Shown here: piece after piece, positions 43,625 through 54,589 of the stretch
How the letters are laid out: every line of letters begins with the position of its first letter
Numbering within the stretch: position 1 is the first letter of the stretch
From: Effrenium voratum
Taxonomy: Eukaryota; Sar; Dinophyceae; Suessiales; Symbiodiniaceae
DNA: 64,000 bases
Reading direction: 5' to 3'
Assembly: GCA_963377175.1 (NCBI GenBank)
Contig: CAUJNA010003494.1
Coordinates: forward strand, 1,373,256 to 1,437,255
Notes under the pieces: model-generated
Told to the model about the DNA's origin: nothing
The model's database searches: none
Seen by the model: the letters and a program-made list of their open reading frames with translations, nothing else
Translations under genes and position numbers: made by a program

Positions 43625-44512
43625 GTGCACGGACGTGTCTCTCTCCTTTTTGGAAGCGGACCCTTGGGCTTTCCTTTGAAAAATGTATCTCATTTACGTT
43701 TACAAAAAATGACATGTGTCCAAAGATACTTAAGGTAGCTAGTTGGATTATGCTAAAAAGCATGTAAATGTGAATAAAGGTTCTCTCTAGAACCATGCAA
43801 CAAAAAGAGCACCCTCAAGAACAAAAGAAGAGCCATTTAAATGGGACACAGTGGGTTGGACAGGGTATTGTTTCTCCCAGACAGTCCCTAAAACAGCTAC
43901 TGGGCAGAAAAACAGCTGGCGATCCAGGGAGACAAACAATGCCCCAAGCGGAGTTTGTTTTGAGGATGCCTGTTTTTCAGTGGGTTTAGAGGAATGCCAA
44001 AAGGAAACCACATTGGGGGTCCCCTAAAAGGAGAGGCACCCATTGGGCTTGTTCAACTTGGTTACGAAAGCAACCAACCAGGCTTAACCAAAGACCAAGG
44101 AGCAAAATGGGTTTAGCACGTCAACCCCTGGCCGCAATGAAGCTCGGGTCTCCTCCAAAGCTATTTCATTTTTGAGGTGTGGAAAAGAATCCCATTTTTG
44201 CTGCGTCCCCTTTTTTTGGTGGGGAAAGAGGAACTAAGAGAATCCGGTTGTCCTTAGTTGGAAGGTTGGAGGTTGGGGGTGGTTCCCCATTGACCCTCAC
44301 TAGCCAGGGGTTGAAATCCAAATCCAAGCCACCAGTCCAAAGCACTTCATTTTTTTCTGGGTAGCTGAGAGAAGGTTGTTTAAGCAGTTTCTTCCATTTG
44401 ATTGATAGATTTGTGTTTATTTATTTTCCCCTGTTGGCTTTCTTAAGCTATCGGAGGGTTTAGGTGGTTTTGGTCCAGGTTTCTCCGAAAAGGTACCAAC
44501 TTGGCTGCCCAG

Positions 44513-44600
44513 GACCTCATCGACCCCAGAGGTCCAGGTCCCGCTGGTCCCGCTGGTCCCGCTGGTCCCGCCGCTCCCGAGCGGCCACAGCAGCGCCGCG
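44513..44600 (+). CDS. Exon 10, Pro/Gly/Ala linker with collagen-like triplets
   Basis: Acceptor GGCTGCCCAG, GC donor CCGCG|GCTGAG. In the phase set by exon 43529 it reads DLIDPRGPGPAGPAGPAGPA, a short GPA triplet run, then APERPQQRR. Other frames read VPLVPL or RWSRWS and have higher GC3, so the frame is uncertain. The 9 bp unit GGTCCCGCT is repeated three times. Confidence 0.4.
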
Positions 44601-45163
44601 GCTGAGGTTCGTGACACTTCAGGGTGGCGCAATAAGTCCATTTCGGACCAATTGGGGATAGACGAGGCCCTATCTATTTTGTGTTGATGAACCACCAATC
44701 CGATGCGAGACGGATTTCGTCCACAGAGTATGTTGGTGAATGCTTCCAGTGGCTATGGTTCTTTCGGGCCACCTGGGTGCAGCTTCTCAGTTGGCGAACT
44801 ACAGTCACACCTTATGATGCATGTTGTCGGTGTTCTTATTTCCAGTGATGTCACTATGCAAGGGAACCAAGGAAACCCTGCAATTTCAACCATGGTGTGT
44901 GCTTGGTTTACTCGCAATGTGGCAAGGCAATCCATCGTAGTTCTTATTTCACCCTAAGCGCTATGAGTTGTTCAGCGGACAGGTCTTAGGTACACACCTC
45001 CAGCTGTACTTATGCATGAACCCCCCCCCTTATTCCGATGGAACATTTATGTACTGAATCTTCCACACACGGGAAACCGGACGGAATCCACTGAACTAGT
45101 TCTACCTAACCTACAGCGGGGGGGAGTTAATTAAGGTATAAGTGCAGGTAGAGGTCCCCGCAG

Positions 45164-45249
45164 GGGTCACGCCGCTTGCCAGCCTCGCTCGACTCAGGCC
45201 GCGGCCGCGGCCGGCGGCGCTGGCGCCGGGATCTGTGCCCCGCGGCCGA
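45164..45249 (+). CDS. Exon 11, Pro/Arg/Ala-rich linker
   Basis: Acceptor GGTCCCCGCAG, donor GGCCGA|GTGTGCC. In the phase inherited from exon 44513 it reads VTPLASLARLRPRPRPAALA, then PGSVPRGR. Likely disordered. The donor is the start of a family B-like element. Confidence 0.4.
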
Positions 45250-45756
45250 GTGTGCCGTTTCCTTGGGCCCCAAAAGGAGCAGACCACAAGGGCAGAAAAT
45301 GGGCATATCTTCACATGGCGATTCGGTCTTTGGGACAAAGGACGCAGCAAAGGCCTTTTGGAAAACAGGATATATGGCTTTCCCAGGACATGTACGAAGG
45401 GTGATCAAGCTTTTGGCTTGGAGCAACCCAAGTCAAGGGTTCCCTATGTGTGTGTGTGTGCGTGTGTATTTTTTGAGGGTACCGTTTTCAGGTTTGTTCG
45501 AAAGGAAGCCAAAAGGAGAACCACCATTTTTTGGGCACCTATGTGGATATATTGACTGATCGCAACTTGGAATTAGACTTGATGAATGATTGTTGGCTTT
45601 TGACTTGAGGCTGGGTTTGAGTAAGGAAGCAGTTGCACTCCCCCAAGTGAAGATGGGTCTACATGCCACCCTGCATCTAAGTATGACTTTTTGGGGCAAC
45701 AGTTGGAAAAGGACGGCAGGTGCTGGCTCCAAATTGTTTGGCAAGTTTAGGGATAG

Positions 45757-45842
45757 CTCACTCCATGAGTTCATGGACTTTAGTCACCAGTTTCGTGGTA
45801 AACAAGTCTAGACCTTGTCAGCCAATCCACTCAGGAAGTGAG
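45757..45842. repeat. Family E element
   Basis: CTCACTCCATGAGTTCATGG at the left and CCAATCCACTCAGGAAGTGA then G at the right are inverted copies. The middle GACTTTAGTCACCAGTTTCG is the family signature. Confidence 0.7.
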
Positions 45843-46068
45843 ATAGACAAGGTCCACAGAACGCGGCCACCAATTGCTGCGAAGCTCGCCTCAAGCGAGT
45901 TTTGTCCATGCGCAGTAAGGGTTGTTACTTGCTGCCAATCCCTTGCCTTAAGGGAGCTTCAGAATCCACGCTGGTGATCATGGCAAAAGCAAGCATTCTT
46001 GTTCGCCCGAAACCCGTCTTCCTTTGTTCGCATGAAAAAAAAGGAACCAATGGACCATCCCCCTCTGA

Positions 46069-46250
46069 AAAAGTTCCCCCACCACCGCCACCAATGGAGG
46101 ACCAACGTCTTCAATTCCGGGGTTTGCGCTTCACCAGAAAGCCTGAGGACCAGTCCGAGCCCCACTCCGGTGTTGAGTACCTCGCCCATCGGTGGCCAAG
46201 GCATGGGAATGACTCATATGGCCACAACTCCCTCCACCAGGCCCCCCAAT
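46069..46250 (+). CDS. Candidate exon or C-terminal coding piece, frame unresolved
   Basis: A Pro-rich start (VPPPPPPMEDQRLQFRGLRF) runs to a TGA through EPHSGVEYLAHRWPRHGND. A second frame (SPTPVLSTSPIGGQGMG) is equally open. GC3 favours the first slightly. No splice boundary chosen. Confidence 0.25.
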
Positions 46251-47214
46251 GACTATGATGCGTCTTTCTTTTTAATAGCCCTCTAACAGCTATTTTGGCG
46301 TTATACAGCCTTTGAGGGGTCCGGGCAGGTTGTTGGTTTCCTGATCTTCCTTTGACCGTCCAAAAGAAGATCCGCTTTGGACAACACCCAAATAGCAAAC
46401 CACTATCCGACGACTTTTCGGGTTCCGTTTGCAGACATGCTCCCCCACGGGTCTAGGAAGCGGTTTTTTATGCTCATGACTTGATGTGGTTCCCGCCTAG
46501 ACACTCATGTTGTGAGCAACCCTGTTTTGGTTTCTCTTTCAATATATGCAACAATAAGTTCGCCAGTGGTGTTCTTTTCTATTTGGATGCCTTCAACAAA
46601 GGCAAACAGTGGTGAATCGGCCAGAAATGAGGATGCTCCCAGTTTTGGAACCACCCACTTCCGTCTTACCAGGCGGGCACAAAATCTCAAAATTGGTATT
46701 GTTGTTGTGGAACCCCTCTAAGGGTAGACATCAATTATTGTGTAAATGCTGTCAACCAAAGGGTCTCCAATTAGATATATATATATACATACCCAACTGA
46801 TGGGGCCCTTCGAAAAACGGCTTGACATGTCGAAACAGGCTCCGCCGGCAAAGGGGGCCGACACCTATGTTAGGCACCACCCAATGACAACGGGTGCGAA
46901 ATGACAAGTGCGTGGTTGTTCCCTTCAAAAGAAGGATACCCACCCACAGGCTGCAAGCTACCAGGTGCTAAATACCATGCGAGTTTCAGGTCTCTCGTTT
47001 TCCGCATGGGGAGGTTCAGCTTACCCGGGATGAAGGTTGTTTGAGGGTCTTCTTGATGTCGCTTTTTGTGAGTCAATGGAAGTCAATGTTGAGTTCTAAA
47101 GCGGCGAATGCTACTGGTTTGATATTATTTTAAAAAAAAAATGTCTTAAGACAACACAACACATGTACATGTACATGCACACAATACATTGCCTGCATTT
47201 TCCAGACCCTACAG

Positions 47215-47313
47215 ACGCACACATCGCCGCCAGGGCCCATGGTCTCCCCCAACGCGATGCGCAAGCCGATGCTCTCCTCCACGCCCCCTCCACAGGCGCT
47301 CGCTGGGGGCGAG
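47215..47313 (+). CDS. Exon 12, Pro/Ser-rich
   Basis: Acceptor GACCCTACAG. The GC3-rich frame agrees with phase 0 from exon 45164. It reads THTSPPGPMVSPNAMRKPML, then SSTPPPQALAGGE. The donor is taken as GC (GGCGAG|GCGACG), but 47301 is possible. Probably a disordered linker. Confidence 0.45.
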
Positions 47314-47347
47314 GCGACGGACATTTTTTTCAGGAATGCCGAGAATT

Positions 47348-47447
47348 GGGGTGTGTCTGATTGTTGAGGGTACCCATTTTGGGGCGGTTGTCATAGGAAA
47401 CCACAAGAGAAATCCCCATTTCGTGGGCTCCCCTAAAAAGGACACCC
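47348..47447. repeat. Family B element
   Basis: GGGTGTGTCTGATTGTTGAG, then GGTACCC at the left; GGACACCC at the right; middle GAAACCACAAGAGAAATCCC. It follows exon 12 by 34 bp. Confidence 0.7.
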
Positions 47448-48961
47448 AATTGGGTTGGTGAATGACTAGTCACCTATTGAGCAGGCCTTCCTTCGGAAAG
47501 ACCCAGGCATGTTAAACAAAGTGGGCGTGCCTTGTTTTATGAATCGGACCCCCCACAATTTGGCCTCCCATTAAAACCTCGCAAAAAAAGTATCCTGAAA
47601 AAACAAGACACGCCCAAATGTTGAATCGCCGAACCCTGATAGGGACAAGTTCGGGTCCAGCAGTGGAGAAGGGCAGGCTGTGCTAAATCAAGGTCCGGAT
47701 GCATCCGACCAGCTGCAAGATAACCCTTTCCAGCTGCTTTGAAGGGATGGTGTAAACCAGCTGGTTTGGGTCTAGGGGAGATGGGTAACACGTGAGGTTC
47801 AGCCAAACATTCCAGTAGTCGATGGTCCATTTGGGAAGGATATGATGATATGAGGGACAAATGTGAGACATAAGGGGGACAATGCTTATCATGTTGGGGC
47901 CTGTTGTGATATAGGATAAGTTTGCAATTTTAGGTTAAACATGCACCATCCAAACATTGCATTTGTTCACAAGCTGAGGCAGTACAGTTGGAAAGTTGGA
48001 AAAGCACTTGTTTGGATCATGCTTGTGGTGACTGAGGTTCTAGGGGCATTTTCAATGATACCATGGGAATCCCACTTTGGTATCACAGACAGGGTGGTTG
48101 TCAGCAAACATGATTCGGAGTTTTGAGAAGGGACATTTGGCTGTGGCTCAAAAAACCGGAATTCCAAATGGGTTGCCCTGATAAGTGAAAACATGGACCA
48201 AAACCTGCGCAACCTCTCCTGTTCATTTTTGAGCCACACCCATTTGTAGGTGTCCCTATTTGTGGGAAGCACCAACATATGAGCTCATGGGGTCCAAAGG
48301 CTCTAGGTGCGATGGGACGCCGTTCGGTGGAGCACCCGATCCTTTTCCACGCCGGTGATTTTTTTTCACGTTGAAGAGGGTCCCTCAAAGTATTACGGTG
48401 ATGTTAAAATGGTGCTGAGAAGGGGGTCGTTTTTTTTTTTGAGCCACTCGAGGATTTTGAGGAGGTCACCTCAGCTCGCCTAAGTCGGCCGCACTCGGCC
48501 ACAAGCTCCGAACAATGGGTAGGTTCTTCTTGCTTGCTTGCCCGTGAACCACCTTTCCGGGCAGACGAAATATGCCACATAATCTGATCATGTTACTGTT
48601 CTATTGAAGTCAAGGGCCTGTCGATAGGGGCCCCAATCCCAATACAGGCCGAGAGCGACTAATATGTAAGGCCTATGAGGGGCCTTTTATCAGGTTCCTG
48701 TTGGGTGCCTTTTTTTGGGGGTCCGATTCCTTTTTTTGGGGCCCCAAGGATATGTTCAGTGCTCCCAGTCAAAGCCCAGCAGAATGGCCTTAAACCCAAT
48801 TCAGATGACAATCCTTCAGTCATTTGTTTGGGGGTCCCAAGGCCATTCTAGGAACAGAGAACTGTAAATGGGTTAAACCCAACCATTGTAATATTGTGGT
48901 GGCTGAATCCCAGGGTCTTGAAATCGACTTTGAGACTGCCCAGAAAGACTCAAGACACCAG

Positions 48962-49009
48962 GGCCAGATGCCGCAGCTCACGGAGACCGAGGCGAGCTCC
49001 CGAGAAATG
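48962..49009 (+). CDS. Candidate small exon 13
   Basis: Acceptor AAGACACCAG, donor GAAATG|GTCCTT. It reads GQMPQLTETEASSREM, GC3-rich, phase 0 at both ends, which agrees with exon 12. Confidence 0.4.
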
Positions 49010-49409
49010 GTCCTTGGGTCACACGCAGGCCCTTCAATTGGCTGTCAGTTGCTCAAGAATATGTGTTCCTTTGCTTTCAAGAGGAAGCTATACCGGATAT
49101 GAAAAAAATAAATATATACACAAGGGGACTCAAGGAAAGGGAGGACTGTAGAGCTTGTATTTGACATATTTTGCAACATGTTGTTGATCATAGTTCTGAT
49201 ATAGCAATAAATTGTTTAAACAAAATGCATTTCCTTGTTTCGTGCTGTGAAGCATCGCCAATCTAGATCAGCCAAATGAATCACTTTGTGGCAAAGGCCC
49301 AGGGAACTCAAATTCCCGCTGATCAACCTACTTCATGACTTTGCGGCCAGGCCAAATCAGTCGATGTAGTTGAAGCCACACCACAAGGAGGATTAGGACA
49401 TGCTTGTGA

Positions 49410-49838
49410 ATGATGATGCCTGGTGCCATGACCAACCTGTTGCCAGAAAGTCTGGCTGGGAATTACTTAGTTGGGCAACCGTCGGATGAAGCCCAAAGGG
49501 GGTTGCCCAAAAAGCGATTTCTCTGGAAGTGGTTCTTTTTAGGCCTCCATGTTAACGCGCACAGGAGTACAAGGCAGCGATGCAGAAAAGCTGGGCTTGT
49601 TGCACTGGAAGACATTGGTGGTTTTGCAGAAACCTGCAAAGAGAGGCACAAACCTTGGCCCATGGCCTTCGCAACGGGGTTCGGACATGGCACATGTGGC
49701 TGTGTGAACCAACTAGTGATGGATGTTGCGGACATTTGTTTATATGCTCTCCTCCCTGCCAACAGCACGGAATTTGACATAGGCGGATCCTTCCAAGATA
49801 GAATTGCATTTTCAGATACTATCCCACAGGTTCGATGA
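49410..49838 (+). CDS. Unassigned ORF of 142 codons with a long antisense ORF
   Basis: ATG to TGA, balanced composition, e.g. GLVALEDIGGFAETCKER and DVADICLYALLPANSTEFD. The opposite strand is open for 204 codons (49463-50077) with a Ser/Pro-rich product. Neither has high GC3 or a domain I recognise. I prefer the plus strand because of its acidic/basic balance, but weakly. Confidence 0.25.
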   Translation: MMMPGAMTNLLPESLAGNYLVGQPSDEAQRGLPKKRFLWKWFFLGLHVNAHRSTRQRCRKAGLVALEDIGGFAETCKERHKPWPMAFATGFGHGTCGCVNQLVMDVADICLYALLPANSTEFDIGGSFQDRIAFSDTIPQVR

Positions 49839-51352
49839 TTGGAGGAGGAAGTGTGAGTCGGAGCCAACATGAGGCCAAACATGTGTGGAAGATCCTGTAA
49901 CAGTTGCCTCGAGTTGCTCAGTGGTGTCCTTTTTCGGGGAGGTGCCCGTTCGAGCGTTAAAACAGAGAAGGCAAGAAATATGCCATTCACGCAGGGACGA
50001 TCATGACAGCCATCATTCCTGTGTATCGGCGCGGAGTCCATCGTACCAGTTGTGCAGTTTCCGAGAGCTATGGCCAACGCCCATTCTGAAGTTCATAATT
50101 TGCCTCAAAGCTATCAGAGACGTGCACTACATAAACCAGCTATGGGTGTCCTTTCTGAACGTGGACCAATTCCGTCAGTTCCAGGTTAGCTCTAATTACT
50201 TACTCATTTTACATGCACCCGAGTTTGCAAAAGGACACCTAGGAGACCCCTGCATACAAAAGAGAAAGTCCACGAGCCTCCTGCAAACGGCTCCGCGCTC
50301 ATGCGCTGAATATGTGTCCCAAGTCTCGAACAGAGTTTGAAGCCACGGCAGCAACGGGACACCAACGTAAGCAACTGCTGGACATGTGGGTATGTGGCAA
50401 AAGTAGTGTCGGTGTTGCCGACATTGTTTACATTCCCTGCCCCCTCCCAACACGGCCCTTCAAGAGAAAGTTGCTCTCTAAGACTCTCTCCAGGTGTGAT
50501 GCTGGAGGGTAGAAGCGTAACGGAGAACCAATATGCGCCCAAGCATCTTTGGGGGATAAAGTTTAAGACGCTCAGGCAGTGGCTCACATACTTTCTAAGC
50601 CGCCGGATCTGAGTGGTGCATATGTTTGCAGGGTTTGGTACAATCGGGGAGGTTCCCCCCGGTCCACCACTTTGAGAAACCGGCAACTCTTGGGTACGAC
50701 CTGCAACCTTTTAACCTGTCCAACGAGCAATGGGTGTTTCTTTTTTTGGGGGGGACCTCCCCAAAAATGCGTGGTTTTCATGTTGGTTTCCCTTTAACAA
50801 ATCAACGACACATCCAAAGGTTTCACTTTTGGGGGTCAGAGACCAACCAAGAAACCGTAGTAAAGTGCAAATAAGCCAGCCACAAACCACGGTTGACGCA
50901 GAACCCTGGAAAGTTGGTGGCGTTGTTTGTGTTGTTTGCAAGGAAGTTGGCAACAACATGGCACCCGTGGGAGGGCACATTCACCAAACAAAAGACAAAC
51001 CCTGGCTTCAGTGCTTGGCTTTCTTGTTTGCTACATGGAATTACCGCCAACTAATGAACCCAGAGGGTCCCCTCTACAGGAACATGGTCCAAAGGACCGC
51101 CCCAGGGTACCATCGCATGGGAGAGTACCTTTCCTGCCTTTGGGTGAATTGGTGACCTGAATTCCGACTCGTCCCCACGTTTCCCTTTTGCACAACAATA
51201 ACATGGGCATGTGTTTTTTTGGGGATGTGGACCCTCCAACATGGCTTTGGTGTCCCTTTTGGTTTCCCCTGAAAACGCCACACAAAAAGGTACCCTTACA
51301 TAAAGACACACCCACATCCGTAAAGTGTTCCAACTGCAACCTTTCGCTTCAG

Positions 51353-51438
51353 ACAGAGGTGGTGCCACTTTTCCTGCTGCTCGGCGGGGCCTATCTTCGG
51401 CTGGCGGATGCGTGGAAGGGCTTGCCTATGAGTGCCAA
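51353..51438 (+). CDS. Candidate exon 14
   Basis: Acceptor CTTTCGCTTCAG. Phase 0 reading TEVVPLFLLLGGAYLRLADA, then WKGLPMSA. Donor GCCAA|GTGAAA. The frame meets TGA right after, which would also fit a terminal exon. Hydrophobic first half. Confidence 0.35.
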
Positions 51439-51802
51439 GTGAAACGAGCGAAAACCCATGAAGTTCCTGTACTTGGGGTCCATTTTATATTTCAGGTTTT
51501 GGATTTTGAATTTGCGAGTCATGTTTGTAGTTGACGGCCTTAGTTGACTCAAGAAGACGGCACGAGTTAGAAGTAGAGGTTAGTGGGATTCGGCAGGTTC
51601 ATTGCCCGGTCTGGAGGGAGGATGGACCACCACTCTCAAAAGCTTTTGTTTGGCTCAGAAGAGAACCCTTTGTGACCCCCCAATCTTTGGCTTCACGGGA
51701 TGACAGAACTACCCCATTTGCGGGGTGTGTAATCCCCTTATCCAGTAACTAAGGACCCTGGTCAAGCTTGTGTTTGTTCTCCCCAGAGGCGGGTTTCCCG
51801 TT

Positions 51803-51901
51803 GGGTGTGCCCTTTTTTGAGGGTACCCGTGTTGGGTTTGGTTTCAAAGAAAACTGAAAGGAAGGCCTCCATGTTGATTTGCTTCCCTTTGACACAAGCC
51901 C
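51803..51901. repeat. Family B element
   Basis: GGGTGTGCCC, a T-run and GAGGGTACCC at the left; GACACAAGCCC at the right; about 99 bp. A reverse-orientation copy lies at about 51203-51312. Confidence 0.7.
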
Positions 51902-52237
51902 ATTTTGCCAAGTTACCGCCTCTTTCGTTTTCCCCCTCGGTCACTCAGCAGGAACCCCCTCCTTGGAAGTAAAGGATTCGAATCCGCGCAAAACGTTCGA
52001 ATCCTCCTCAATCCTCCCGCGGCGTTTGCCAGCTTCGAGGATTTCCAGGTTCCAACTTTTGGTTCGGTACGATGTTCGATTCGCCAAGTTAGTTGGCCAT
52101 AACCCGCGAGTTAATTCGCCAGGCTTCGTTTCACTTTGGGGAACGTTTTTTTTCTGAGGTCACCGAAGGGTTCCCCGGTGAAACCAAAGGTCTCAGAAAG
52201 GTGCCGGGTCGAAGCCTGGGACATCGGATCGGGGAGA

Positions 52238-52372
52238 TTCATATATATATATATACATATACAAACATATATATATATATACAAACATATATATATACAC
52301 CTGTATATATGTATATATATATATATATGATTGTACATGATTTATATATGTATAGGTATATATTGTCTATGT
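52238..52372. repeat. TA-rich microsatellite cluster
   Basis: Interrupted TATATA runs separated by ACAAACA and GTACATGA pieces. Apparent Ile/Tyr-rich reading frames are artefacts. Confidence 0.9.
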
Positions 52373-52827
52373 ATTTGCAAAACACGAATATCTAAGGGTT
52401 GGCGACAAGGCTTGCCCAGCCATTACTCAGGTAATCCCTTAGTTGGTGGTTTGGTGGTTTGATTTGAACGCCTGGATCTTGTGGAGGGTACAAGGGAAAC
52501 CGTCCCTAACCACCGAACCGCCGGGCTCCGAACCACCAATTGGAAAGAAGCTGAACTACAGAAGTCTGTGTGCACTTCAGCAATGCTCGATTCTGGTGAC
52601 CATGCCAAGCATCCTGTGTTTCAGGGTTGCTTGTGCAGAGTTGCTTGCGGAATCAAGGGACCCTCCAAATGGTTGGGAATCTTTTGTCGGGGGCAGGTAT
52701 TTTCCGAAAGGGAGGGCTTCTCTCATTTTAGACCGAGTAAAGGTCAAATTGGAGCCCATCAGCTGCAGTTTCCATCAGTTTCCCAGCGGATTCAACTCTC
52801 ACCCGTTTTTGTTCGGGTTTCCCTCTA

Positions 52828-52928
52828 CTCACTTCCTGAGTTGGTGGACTTTAACCTTTGTGGTAAAGCCATTTAAGTGGCAAACAAAAAGTTTGGACTT
52901 CTCTTGGCCAACCCACTCAGGGAGTGAG
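52828..52928. repeat. Family E element, best copy
   Basis: CTCACTTCCTGAGTTGGTGG at the left; CCAACCCACTCAGGGAGTGA then G at the right, inverted with few mismatches; 101 bp. Fragments occur near 9668-9770, 10600, 14480, 25215, 25940, 34740, 41360 and 60330. Confidence 0.8.
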
Positions 52929-52984
52929 TCTAGGAAACCCCGATGAAAGAGTTCCTTTTCTTTTTCCAGGCAATTTGATGTCAG

Positions 52985-53103
52985 CCTTGCGGCGCGACCT
53001 CGATCAAGGTTTCTGGACGTTGGTGCGGCACATCAAATGCTGCTGCGCGAGGAGGGTCGGTGCATCTGCCTCGCCTCGCTCGGCCAATCAATGCATGGTC
53101 GCG
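52985..53103 (+). CDS. Candidate exon 15
   Basis: Acceptor GATGTCAG, donor CGCG|GTAAAC. In the phase inherited from 51438 it reads FLDVGAAHQMLLREEGRCIC, then LASLGQSMHGR. The other plausible frame (LRRDLDQGFWTLVRHIK) is GC3-rich in the first half, so the frame is not settled. Confidence 0.35.
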
Positions 53104-53352
53104 GTAAACTTGGAAGTAAGGCCACTTTTTGTGATACCACAGGACCCCCCTTTCAAGTGACAACGTAGTCATGGCAATGAATCACAGATAAGTCACTTTC
53201 CGCAACCATGTTTTGCTGATCATTTGGTCGATTTTGGGACCCCTCCACTGATCAACCAGCAGACTTCAACGTGTTGGCGCCTTCGAGGGGCGCCTGGCCC
53301 CGCATTGGCCACCGGCTTCCGAAGCCGCAACTGGTTTTTCCTTTTTCAGTAG

Positions 53353-53418
53353 GACGGGATCTGGCGCTTCGTGGGCCTCTTGAACCTGGTCTCCAGCGGG
53401 CACATGCCCTTCGGCGAG
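53353..53418 (+). CDS. Candidate exon 16, every third base G or C
   Basis: Acceptor CAGTAG, donor GGCGAG|GTCTCA. It reads DGIWRFVGLLNLVSSGHMPF, then GE. All 22 codons end in G or C, the strongest codon signal in this part. Its phase does not agree with exon 52985, so an exon is missing or one boundary is wrong. A family A left arm begins 35 bp later (TACTGTGGGTGGACG). Confidence 0.5.
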
Positions 53419-54258
53419 GTCTCAAATTGTTTGGGCGTTTTTGTGGCTCAGAACTACTGTGGGTGGACGAAATCCTGCAGTTGAGATGGATGAAACCTTT
53501 GGAAACACCAGCTTCAAGTGGGAAAAATGCCATTTACCAAATGGTACAAAATTGACCGCAACCCCCAGTTTGCAGAACAACAAAATCAGCTGTCCTCTGG
53601 GTACTCAATTTGGAGCCACGCTGTTGCTTGGGCGCCTAACAATGGCAAACAAGAACATCGGATGTCCTCGCTTGTTGATGGCAGCGATCCCCGCAATTTC
53701 AGACCTCCCTCCCAATGTTGTTTCGGATTATTGTTTGATCCCAGGATGAAGCTTCAGAAGCCTCTTGAACTCACCCTTTGAAGGGTTGCATTGGTTTGAG
53801 AAAATTCCCCACACCAATAGTTTGTGGCTTCTCCATACCAAAGCTTGATCACAACCAGTTGGCTAAGATTGTTTCCACTACCCCCAAACCGCTACCCGCA
53901 GAGGTTGAATGGGATATACAGCCACTAATTCATGGCCACTGTATATAAAGGGTATATGCCACAATTCCCCTGGAAGTGGTTTTGGGGATATTGAGCACCC
54001 ACCATTTTAGATGTTGCTCCTTCAGCTGCCAACCCAGAAACCTATTTGTTGCTTTGGGATGTTTGTAAACACTCAGCAGGGCCAGCAGGCAATCGTGGTT
54101 TCGACCTAGGAAACCTGGGCTGATTGTTGTTTGGTAGTTTCATCCTGGGGAATCCTTGGGAAAACTCTTTGGAGAACCCCAACCAAAGATCCTGGGGGAC
54201 CTTCCCCATTCTTTCCAGGGATCCTTCTTTTCAGGAAGCCATGAAAGCTGATCCAAAG

Positions 54259-54416
54259 CCCTGGCCTTGGCTTGGCGTTGGTGTTTCACGCCGAGGAAGT
54301 GCAACCCGCCGGAAGGGAGCGCCAAGGAGCTGCCGTACTGGGTCCACCCAGTGCAGGCCATCCGATCCCCGGGACTCCAAAATCAGCTGGGGGGGGGGAG
54401 GAGGGAGGGAGCCCAA
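54259..54416 (+). CDS. Candidate exon 17
   Basis: Donor GCCCAA|GTAAGA is strong. The acceptor is uncertain (54258 assumed). It reads FTPRKCNPPEGSAKELPYW, then VHPVQAIRSPGLQNQLGGG. GC3 is high. A G10 run near the end makes frame-shifting errors likely. Protein not recognised. Confidence 0.45.
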
Positions 54417-54437
54417 GTAAGACCTTCAGAGGGCTTG

Positions 54438-54589
54438 GTTTGTGGGAGAACTCGATTGGCCAAGTTAGTTAGGTGGTTGCCAACTTGGGTTACAACCCAC
54501 TTACAGTGTTAACCCCACTGAAAGTAACTTATAAGTGGGTTGTAACCTGGGTCAACAACCTTACTAACTTGGCGAATCGAAGACCCCAG
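54438..54589. repeat. Family D element, long foldback copy
   Basis: GATTGGCCAAGTTAGTTAGG at the left and CCTTACTAACTTGGCGAATC at the right are inverted arms. Inside, GGGTTACAACCCACTTA is mirrored by TAAGTGGGTTGTAACC. Nearly the whole 152 bp folds. Ends: GTTTGTGGG and ACCCCAG. Confidence 0.8.

Noticed and set aside
47941..48126. 61-codon plus-strand ORF with a hydrophobic middle
   Set aside because: Short, no GC3 bias, no flanking splice signals; cannot be told from chance.
49463..50077. 204-codon minus-strand ORF
   Set aside because: Ser/Pro-rich, no codon bias, and antisense to a better-balanced plus ORF; kept only as a remark under 49410-49838.
52093..52395. Ile/Tyr-rich ORFs on both strands
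   Set aside because: Produced by the TA-rich tract.
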